A stretch of 64,000 nt of DNA from Phylloscopus collybita (lineage: Eukaryota; Chordata; Aves; Passeriformes; Phylloscopidae), in NCBI GenBank assembly GCA_027886175.1, contig JAJNNQ010000129.1, forward strand, positions 2,852,001 to 2,916,000, read 5' to 3'. A model generated the notes under the pieces. It saw nothing but the letters and a program-made list of their open reading frames with translations, ran no database searches and had not been told where the DNA came from. Numbering within the stretch: position 1 is the stretch's first letter; each line of letters opens with the position of its first letter. Below, in pieces: positions 56,901 through 64,000 of the stretch. The translations under genes were made by a program, and so were the position numbers.

Positions 56901-58845
56901 TCAAAGAGAAACTGAGTCCTCCTTTAACAGCACACCCAGCCTTCCTCCTCCCTGCCTGGCCTCAAAGACAAGGAATAATCAGAGTGCACATCAGTAGTCC
57001 GGAGATGTCAGGACCTGTACACCCTGCTTTAATTCCTCCGTGTCTCCCTCAAAGGGAAGATGCACAGAAGCCCTGAAAGTAGGTCAACCAAAAACCCTCA
57101 CGGCCTGTAAGGCAGCCAAGTGACTCCATTAGGATCTGACAAGGGTGGCTCAATTTTTGCACAGCTAATTAGCGAGCTCAGCAGACCAAACGGTGTTTCG
57201 GGCTGTCACAGCAAAATCTTCAGGAAAATCTGCAAGGTAGGTGAGCATTCATAACAGACCCCTGGTGAAAAAAGACAGCTGTTTATTTGTGTTAAAAGAG
57301 TAACTTCCTAAGGAAAAACAGGCCTGACTAGTCTCCTGCTACCCTCAGCTGCATACTTGCCTTTAACAGGTAGGCCAAGAGAACTCTCGTTGCTGAACTG
57401 GTTTCTCATTACAATTTCCCTAAATACACTAATGGGAAAGCTGCTGGATTCTTCAAGGTGAAGCCTTTTCACTTTCAAAACGCAAGAAACTGCAATGATT
57501 TCAGCGATTTGGAAACAGTCCCAGAAGGAGTGGTAACTGATGGCAGCTAATTCAGTGCAGAGCAGACTCAAAGGACGCTATGAAAGCAGAGGGAAAGCTG
57601 ATATTTGCTTTCTTGCTTCCTGCCTGAAAAGTCTGAGATAATCCATTAAAGTGTCCACAGATCAGCATATTAAATATTATCAGTAGTATATCTAGGGGAA
57701 GGTGTCCTTGTCCTCAGCACTAGGTTGGAACTAGATGACCTTTAATGTCCCTTACAACCCAGGCCATTCTATGATTTTATGATGTGAAACTACAATAAAG
57801 TATAAGACTCACGTACAATCATGAAAAATTTCACAGGATTATTTACTGTACTATGCCAGCTGGTTACTCCTATAGCCTTCAAACAGCCAGGTGAGCTGTT
57901 TCTCACTGACTTTTGAAATGCTGCAGGTTGAACTTGTGAGCAGATAACCTTTAATATTAAAATAGTCTGGTTTAGAAGAAAATTCTCCAACCAACTGTGC
58001 AAGTCCTCACGTTGTGGGCTTTCTAGCTATTCCATCCCACAGCCTAAAGGTGTATTACCACTCGTCAGACTATGAATCATTTCTGTACCTCTGTCAAGCT
58101 TCTGCAATGTACAAAACACGAGTACTGCACATTCTAACCTCTAATCCTACAGCTAAAGGGAGACGATCATCCATTCCCCCCATCCCTTTCACCTCAGCCA
58201 ACAGGTAACGAGACGGCGAGCAGCCAAATCAGCGGAATTTTCCATATGGAGCAGGAGATCCTAACGCAAAAACACAGCAGCAAAGGCAACCTCCCGCCAT
58301 CTGCAAGAGGATTAGCAGCCATCTATCCCTGAAGTGACGGAAATAAACAGCGCTGCTGGCAGGAAAAACAGTCCCTCCCAAGCGTCCCCACCAAGCCGGG
58401 GTCTGAGTGCCCGATTCGTGTCGGACGCGGATGCCCACCGAGCACGGATCCATCGGGAAGTCATTTCCCTACCAGCAGCGGGAATGGCCGCATCCTCACG
58501 GCGACTCCCCCCTTCTCCCTGCCTCTCCCCGCCGCAAACTCGGCCTTTCCATCACAGCCACCCCGAAGGCGCCCTTGAAACCCCCAATCCCCTCATCCCT
58601 CCCTCATCGCTGCTTCCTCTGTTTGGGATCTGCGAGCGGGTCCTGCAGGGGGAATACGAAGAGCGCTCGGACCGGCATTCGCCCCTTCCGCGCTGCCCTC
58701 ATCCCGCGCACGCTGGGCGCTCAAGAGAATCTCCCCGAGCCCGCCGGGGCTAAGCTGGATGGAGAAGGGGCTCGGGAGGGCAGCGCTTACCGGCGGCCAG
58801 GAGCCCGAGGAGGCTGAGGAGCCCGAGGATCAGCGGCCGCGCCAT
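38798..58845 (-). CDS. PSAP: PSAP (prosaposin), complete
   Basis: Prosaposin is cut in lysosomes to saposins A-D, activators of glucocerebrosidase, arylsulfatase A and other sphingolipid hydrolases; the intact protein is also secreted as a neurotrophic factor. Exons, 5' to 3': 58791-58845, 49925-50058, 48859-48933, 48039-48164, 47604-47798, 46746-46889, 46167-46223, (45056-45064 microexon), 43334-43447, 42464-42559, 42078-42264, 41791-41942, 40034-40114, 39382-39489, 38798-38833. The CDS is 1,569 bases with the microexon (522 residues) or 1,560 without, close to the usual 520-residue length. All junctions are in phase. The order is signal peptide, SapA, saposins A-D (six cysteines each), SapA; the protein ends HCKRHVWN. 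The start ATG (58845) lies about 55 bases downstream of a TATA box. No damage was seen. Confidence 0.97.
41197..41286 (+). mobile_element. CR1 LINE 3' end fragment
   Basis: Has GGCAGAGGGGTTGGAATTAG, CTTCCAACCCAAACCATTCC and a terminal AGGATTCTGTG. It is in a PSAP intron. Confidence 0.75.
42078..42559 (-). CDS. PSAP: PSAP exons 10-11: saposin C
   Basis: Exons 42464-42559 and 42078-42264. Cysteines lie in LCEIC, VCRLF, DQCKDF and VCAMLKCC. The segment [12 protein letters not shown] carries the sequon and corresponds to the neurotrophic loop of human saposin C. It leaves in phase 1. Confidence 0.95.
43334..46889 (-). CDS. PSAP: PSAP exons 6-9: saposin B
   Basis: Exons 46746-46889, 46167-46223 and 43334-43447, plus the microexon 45056-45064. 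Cysteines lie in VCQDC, ECDRL, CKSYI and ICAMVGFC. The sequon NSS is in TNSSF, and the conserved helix IQMMMHM precedes the alternative splice site. The B-C spacer begins after FCSSVKSVP. Confidence 0.95.
43448..46166. other. PSAP introns flanking the microexon
   Basis: Two AT-rich introns of about 1.6 and 1.1 kb surround the 9-base exon. No repeat family is recognised. Confidence 0.5.
45056..45064 (-). CDS. PSAP: PSAP alternative 9-base microexon (Lys-Asp-Gln)
   Basis: AAGGATCAG is flanked by TGTCAACAG (acceptor, with a long CT-rich tract upstream) and the donor GTAGGTGAG. Mammalian PSAP has an alternatively used 9-base exon here that adds Gln-Asp-Gln to saposin B and alters its lipid preference. 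The position (after IQMMMHM), phase 0 and length all match, so I treat it as the same exon. Confidence 0.85.
47604..50058 (-). CDS. PSAP: PSAP exons 2-5: N-terminal SapA domain and saposin A
   Basis: Exons 49925-50058, 48859-48933, 48039-48164 and 47604-47798. The SapA domain reads [20 protein letters not shown] and HCQQNVWN. Saposin A cysteines lie in CDLC, TCEFL, SECKEI, VVC and LALC, with sequon NGT. The A-B spacer carries [17 protein letters not shown]. Confidence 0.95.
55150..55173. repeat. Poly(T) run
   Basis: Twenty-four thymines in PSAP intron 1, with no adjacent element recognised. Confidence 0.85.
56066..56475 (-). mobile_element. CR1 LINE fragment with ORF2 C-terminus
   Basis: Read on the minus strand it encodes decayed CR1 ORF2 motifs ([43 protein letters not shown]) and ends in the CR1 3' tail. 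It is the longest CR1 copy in the window, in PSAP intron 1. Confidence 0.85.
57690..57785 (+). mobile_element. CR1 LINE 3' end fragment
   Basis: Contains GGTTGGAACTAGATGACCTT and CATTCTATGATTTTATGATG, the CR1 terminal repeat region. Confidence 0.75.
58791..58845 (-). CDS. PSAP: PSAP exon 1: signal peptide
   Basis: Encodes [18 protein letters not shown] plus one base, with donor GTAAGC. It is separated from exon 2 by an 8.7-kb intron. Confidence 0.93.
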
Positions 58846-58895
58846 GACTTCCCCCTCCCTGACCGTCTGCAATGCGGCGCCGCCCGCTCCCGCCC

Positions 58896-58903
58896 TTATA
58901 TAG
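58896..58903 (-). promoter_or_regulatory. PSAP: PSAP TATA box
   Basis: CTATATAA on the minus strand lies about 50 bases upstream of the ATG, which puts the transcription start near 58,865-58,872 and makes a short 5' UTR. A GC box (GGGGCGGGG) lies just upstream near 58,930, and GGGCGGG motifs lie just downstream. Confidence 0.75.
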
Positions 58904-58940
58904 AGGCGGGACGCGCAAGCGCGCACACCGCCCCGCCCCC

Positions 58941-58952
58941 TGCGCGTGCGCA
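58941..58952. promoter_or_regulatory. NRF1-type motif upstream of PSAP
   Basis: TGCGCGTGCGCA matches the NRF1 consensus on the minus strand (YGCGCAYGCGCR). It sits in the CpG-rich promoter, about 100 bases before the ATG. Confidence 0.5.
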
Positions 58953-59209
58953 ATGGCGGGACCCGGGGGGACAGGGGGGCGTGAGGGGGCGCGGCTCCGC
59001 AAAATGGCGGCCGCGGGGTTGAGGGGCTGGTGCGCTCTGCAGCTGTCCCGGCTGCAAGCGGCGTTCGTTGTCTGGCCGGGAAGAAAAAAAGCATTCAAGG
59101 CTATTTTTACCTCCACGGGCGCTGCCCTGATGCAGTGAGAGCCCCAAAGGCAGCAGTGCCCCCACATAAACCAGCCAGGCTGGCAGCATCTGATTGAGGT
59201 ACACACCAA

Positions 59210-59560
59210 CATGGAGACATAGTGCTAAGGGGTTGCAATGCACCTTTTCCAATCCGCTGCCGTGCGCTTCCCACCAGACCAGGTTGGTCAAGGCTGTATC
59301 CAAGGCTTTGAACAGTTCTGGGGACGGTGCATCCACAATCCTCCCTGTGCAGCCTGTGCCAGTGCCTCAACTCCCTCACAGTAATCAAAACTTTCCTCCT
59401 AATATCCAACCTAAACTGCCTCTCCATCAAATTCCACCCATCGCCCCTTGTCCCGTCACTACACTTGCTGATGAAGAATCCCTCCCCAGCTTCCCTGCTG
59501 CCTCCACACAGTGGGTTGTGCTGTGAGGTCTCAGCAAACATCGTGTCGGATAGCACTTCC
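59210..59560 (-). mobile_element. CR1-like LINE fragment
   Basis: The minus-strand translation reads FFISKCSDGTRGDG, QFRLDIRRKVLIT and RHWHRLHRE, a decayed CR1 ORF2 C-terminus of a subfamily different from the 56-kb copy. Confidence 0.65.
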
Positions 59561-59751
59561 CACTCACAGGCCTCCCGTCTTGGGAGGCAATGGGAATGCT
59601 GCTTTTTCCTTGCTTGTCCTGGGGCAGCCAGGTGTCCCTGCGGTCCACATGAGCAGCAATCAAAAGTATGATGAAGAACAACAGCCTGAATTCGCTTGCT
59701 TTCTCCCGGCCTCTTTACTTCTGCCTTGCCCATTGCACTGATTCAGCTAAC

Positions 59752-59828
59752 AGAGAAGAGAAGAGAAGAGAAGAGAAGAGAAGAGAAGAGAAGAGAAGAG
59801 AAGAGAAGAGAAGAGAAGAGAAGAGAAG
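59752..59828. repeat. AAGAG pentanucleotide microsatellite
   Basis: About 15 near-perfect tandem copies of AAGAG span about 77 bases. All reading frames stay open through it, making meaningless REEK-type repeats. Confidence 0.97.
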
Positions 59829-62394
59829 ACCACAAAAAACCCCAAACAAACAAACCCAAAAAACCCCCAGTGTTTTCCTGACTGGATCAACAAACTGAAC
59901 CAGCTCAGCTGAGGGACAGAGCAGATCCCTTGTGGGTTCCCCAGGACTGGGCAGAGCAGCCAGACCAGCTCCCCTCTTCATCTAAACTCACACTCTCGCT
60001 GTAAGAAGGGCCCTTGAAAATGCTTCCCACAGCCTGGGGAATTGGGCATTCCCTGTGCCTCAGCATAACACAAACTTAGCCCATCTAAAGAGCTTGGCCT
60101 CTGCCAGGCTTATCCTGCCTGGTTCATGGAGACCTTCCAAGTACTGCCCTTCATCTGAGAGCACACATGTTGTTACTTTGTCAGGTCCTTACCTACATGT
60201 TCATTTTTCAAGGACCAGACTTGTTGATAACATTCAAAGTTTACTTGCAGCATAAAGGTTGGGAGGAAGCCGATCTGTTCTCTTTCACTTTGCCAGAAAC
60301 AGCATAACACACATTTCTCCTTTTCTTATAAGGACCTTTTAAAAGCCAAGCTACGAAGCCCCAGTTGCTGTGATTTTCTTCACGAACTACATCAGGAGAA
60401 CTTGATGCTTACAGGGGGCCTTTGCCCCTCCACAAGTGAGCACAGCTCCATTAGGAGCCTCCACAGCCTCTGCTATCACCACCATCGGGAGCAGGTTCTT
60501 AGGTAATTCCCAAACTGGAGCCAGGTCCACCCAGACTGAATCAACGAAAGCCACCCCCAATTTTGGCCAGACTAAACAAGCAACCTTTACTCTGGCTCTA
60601 AAGCCACCTTGCCTAGGCAGGGCTCAGTGCACTGCCCTTATCTCGTGAGTGCACATAAAGTGTTGACGAGGCACCTCAACTTTCCAACCAGCAGCCAGCT
60701 ACTAACCAAGGAGATTACACACCAAAAAAAAAGAGCTTTGTGAAGAATATTTAAAAGGAGGTTAAGTAAGACTGTCTGAAACAGGAGAGCTATTTCAGCA
60801 GGCAGGGTGTTTTTCTTTTGGAAGCTGACGGACAGGGGGAAGGAAGGAGTAGCTTGGAGCAAGCAGGCTCTACCCCCATTCTGTTACCATTTCAGGCTAG
60901 CCCAGGGTTTCCTGGAGCTTTGCCAATTCCCACTGATTTGGGACCTTTTTTCCTCTCTCTCAAGCACACAGCAGATAATATTTGGCAATAACAAATTGTC
61001 TCCATGACTTAGCTCTCCTGGTCTAGCCATACTGTCTGCTAGTTTCCTCACTTAAAAACAGAATTGAACCAAGTAAAGCAGGAGTTCAAACCAGCTGTGT
61101 GCTGTGGATGTTTGGAAGAGTGGGAAACTCCAAAGAGTATCTCAGCCTTTTGGGGCCAGGCCCAGCTCACAGATGTGAGCTGAGATCTGGCACTGAGGGC
61201 GTGAGCTGCAGCCACCAGCCACTGTCTGCCTACCACTTTCTGCTTTTGCTGAGCTTCTGCTGAGATTTGGGGGTTTTCCTGAAGATAAACCTCCCAGATA
61301 AGGTTTCTCAGGAAGGATCATGGCTTGTGACATACAGCTGAGTGACTTGGCTGCGGCTGAGGGAGAAGGAGGCCTTCCCCAGCCTAAACTTGGTTTTCAG
61401 CCCCATTTTCTGGGCAGCGCGTGCTCTGCGTGGAGGGAGTGAGTAGGAAGAGCTCGGAAAGCTGCAGCCAAGTGAGGGACTTCCCTGCAGCTAAGCACAT
61501 GACTCACTTTCCAGCTGCCTCCCCTACCAACCAGTTGGGCTGGGCCAGCACCAGAGCCTGGCTGGTTTTGGTGCTCAGTTTTGTCGTGCCTACAGCACAC
61601 AAATTCCTTCCACATCACCTCGCCCTCCTGGCGCCCAATTCTGCGCTTTGCATAAGTGGGGCACGTGAGGAATCTCTGTTTGGCAATCCTGGGAGGGCAG
61701 CCAGAGGCCCCTGCAGGCTCTGGTTTTGCAGCCACAGCCAGCTCTGCAGGAGAAGTGTTCTCTTTGCAAAAGGAAAAAACCAAAACAAGTGAAATAAATA
61801 AAGGGAGGCATTTTCTGCAGCAGCCTGGCTTTCAGACTCCTTTGCATTTCCACTCAGACTGCAGCAGGAGGAGGAGAAGAAGCAAAGCCAGCCACAAATT
61901 ACAGCCTGACAGCCTCGTGCAGAGCCTTGAACACGTTTGAAGTTCATTCCAGCCCGAGAGCAGCCTCCCTGTGATTCACCAAATGGTTTGGCCTGCGGGT
62001 CCCGCTGGAGTGCAGACAGACACCCACACACACCCACTCTTCCTCACCACTAGCAGGCTGCAGAGAACTAGCTCCTGCTCTGACATTCTTCCCAGAGCAG
62101 AAAGCACCAGAGCATGTTCCAAAAGGGATGGCAGTGCTGCAGGGACTGCATCCAAGGGCAGAGCTGCAGCTCGGCAACACCGGCAGCAGCCAGGGCATGT
62201 GGGACCTGCCCCACTCCTCCTGGCACAGACACACAGAAAGAAACAACCAAAGAACACAGCCCTGACCCACAGAAACAGATGGTTCTTGACTGGATCAGGG
62301 GCCTGAATCAGCCCAGGGTGCAGAGAGCAGCACATGATGAGCCAGCTGGGCTGTAAGAGCAAGACAACAGCAGCTTCAAAGTGAAAGGGAGTAG

Positions 62395-62625
62395 GTTTTA
62401 GGTGAGAGATGAGAAAGAAATTCTTTCCTGCGAGGGAGGGGAGGCCCTGGCACAGGCTGCCCAGAGAAGCTAGGGCTGCCCTATCCCTGTAAGTGTTCAA
62501 AGCCAGGTTGGACAGGGCTTGGGGCAACCCAGTCCAGTGGAAGGTGTCACCACCCATGTCAGAGGTTTGGAGCAAAACAGCCTTCAAGGTCCCTTCCAAC
62601 CCAAACCATGCTGTGATTCTATGAC
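62395..62625 (+). mobile_element. CR1 LINE 3' fragment
   Basis: Contains GGCACAGGCTGCCCAGAGAA, AAGCCAGGTTGGACAGGGCT, CCCTTCCAACCCAAACCATG and the terminal CTGTGATTCTATGA. Confidence 0.85.
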
Positions 62626-64000
62626 CCTACACACTTTCAGCCTCTCGGCCCCTGGCATCAGCACAACCAACCACAGGCTGCCGAGCCCAGTGGCTGACCT
62701 GGCTTCAGGAGTGATCCCTTCCCCTCCCCAGGCAGTTTCTCGCCTGGGTTGGGTTCAGTGCTGAACGCCTGTGGCACAGCACGGGGTGAAAGCATCGAGG
62801 ACCATCCCCCTTTGGCAGCCGTGCCACAACAGAGCTCTCAATTAACACTGGCATGGTCACAGCCTGCATTCCTTCCCACGTTCAGCTCAGCCACAACTTA
62901 ATTATCAAAAGGGGTCACATCAAGTACACTGGATTTTCCAAGCAAAGCATAACATAAAACCTCAAATCACTGCAGCCAATTCTCATTTCAGTATTTCCTT
63001 CGTCAGCTGTCACAAGTTGTGCATTTCAGCTACAAGCTGTGTTTTGTTTCCTGGTTTGCTCAGCATTTTAGGTACTATTTACTGGGATTAAACTCCTGTT
63101 TCAAGGCAAACCATATCCCAAGGCAATTGATACTTCAAACCTAGTAGATCAACACAAAGAGCATCAGCAGCCATTAAAGCTTTGCCCTCGTGTACCAGGA
63201 TTTCTGACCAGCTCTAGCAAGACCTGGAACAGCAACAGGGTTGACAGAAAAGCAGATGATTCCTCCTAAATGCAGGGGAATCAACAGTGCAGCACCAGCT
63301 CATCAATGTTTTAAAGGATATGCACCAAGATGCAGAACTCTGTTCCTGCTCTCATTGTGTCATCTTGTCAGGGTCATAAGCAGTAAGATTGCAGCCAGAT
63401 AAATCTCTGCCACAACCTTTGAAGCAGGGTTTCTTTTTATAAATGTAAAGTAATATGTTCTTCTATTTAACCCAACCCCACCAAAAATTCAGAATTTAGA
63501 ACCTATACATCTAGGTTATCCAGGAAGAAAACAAATGAAAATGTATGACAGATTTTTAAATGTATTTCAATACAAACATATAAAACAAAAAAGGTATACA
63601 GAATATGGAGCTGAAATCCTTTCATTTGGTCTCTGCTTTGCGGGTTTTCGAGGATTATGCTTAGAAGCTTTTTTTTTTTGCACTTGGGGCTTTTTCAGCC
63701 GTGGAGGCTGTTGCCATCCAGGAGGTTTTCCATCCGCTGTGAGTCACTTGGGCTCACACAGAAGTGATTAGATAATCACGGGACACCGGGAGCTACAGCT
63801 TTAAGGAAAAGCACAAAGAATTACAGCTTTTGCAGGAAAAATAAGAGTTGGCAGAGAACAGCTACAAAGGCTGCTGTAAGGAACCGGGCTGAGGAAACAC
63901 ACCCACCCCCCTGACTTTCTTCACAGAGTTTCCTTCTCTGTTGAAACACTTGTTTTTTCTTCCTCCATTACCCAAAGCAGAAAGAAAGGCATAAAATAGA

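Larger units (their letters stand above)
50059..58790. other. PSAP intron 1
   Basis: This is an AT-rich 8.7-kb intron. It holds CR1 fragments near 56066-56475 and 57690-57785, T- and A-rich runs (51140-51166, 55150-55173, 56538-56598), and the start of a CpG-rich zone from about 58,400. No gene was recognised on either strand. Confidence 0.6.
58400..59080. promoter_or_regulatory. CpG-rich promoter region of PSAP
   Basis: A dense CpG region spans exon 1, the TATA box, Sp1-type GC boxes, the NRF1 motif and a YY1-like AAAATGGCGGC at 59001-59011 on the plus strand. It fits broad, constitutive expression of PSAP. Confidence 0.65.
59081..64000. other. Intergenic DNA upstream of PSAP
   Basis: No gene was recognised. 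It contains CR1 fragments, the AAGAG microsatellite and AT-rich unique sequence toward the end. In other vertebrates CHST3 lies beyond PSAP on this side, but none of its coding sequence is seen. Confidence 0.55.

Noticed and set aside
59668..59898. Charged REEK-repeat open frames
   Set aside because: They are translations of the AAGAG microsatellite.
1..64000. CRISPR arrays, operons, tRNA or rRNA genes
   Set aside because: The DNA is vertebrate; no array structure and no tRNA or rRNA sequence was seen on either strand.

Overview
The window is bird nuclear DNA, probably from a passerine or another neoavian. Genes have short GT-AG introns, CR1 LINE fragments are scattered on both strands, there is one solo-LTR-like element, and the gene order CDH23 (with VSIR nested inside it) - prosaposin - PSAP matches the vertebrate CDH23/PSAP neighbourhood. 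I assembled all exons by eye from reading frame, splice sites, intron phase and my recollection of the protein families. No alignment was run.

Layout. (1) About 1-8.2 kb: the first four coding exons of VSIR (VISTA, an Ig-superfamily immune checkpoint) on the minus strand; its cytoplasmic exons lie beyond the left edge. (2) 9.8-26.75 kb: 32 consecutive plus-strand exons of CDH23 (cadherin-23), from the end of EC15 to the stop codon. They total 5,241 coding bases (1,746 residues): EC16-EC27, the transmembrane segment and the cytoplasmic tail. VSIR sits antisense, upstream of these exons. (3) 27.8-35.9 kb: a complete minus-strand gene encoding a second, intron-containing prosaposin with four saposin B-type domains between two saposin A-type domains. 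It converges tail to tail with CDH23. (4) 36.6-58.85 kb: PSAP itself on the minus strand, with 14 constitutive coding exons plus a 9-base microexon, a long 3' UTR, an 8.7-kb first intron and a TATA-containing CpG-rich promoter. (5) 59.1-64 kb: intergenic DNA upstream of PSAP with CR1 debris and an AAGAG microsatellite; no gene recognised.

The most interesting feature is the tandem prosaposin pair. Both copies have the same exon plan, and both carry a candidate 9-base microexon at the same place in saposin B (Lys-Asp-Gln in PSAP, Gln-Ala-Glu in the paralogue). Both coding sequences come to 1,569 bases with the microexon. They differ strongly in sequence and base composition, so the duplication looks old. 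The paralogue has lost the saposin B glycosylation sequon but keeps all 24 saposin B-type cysteines and the C-terminal domain.

Functionally the genes are not a pathway. VSIR is a leukocyte receptor, CDH23 is the upper tip-link cadherin of hair cells, and the prosaposins are precursors of lysosomal sphingolipid-hydrolase activators.
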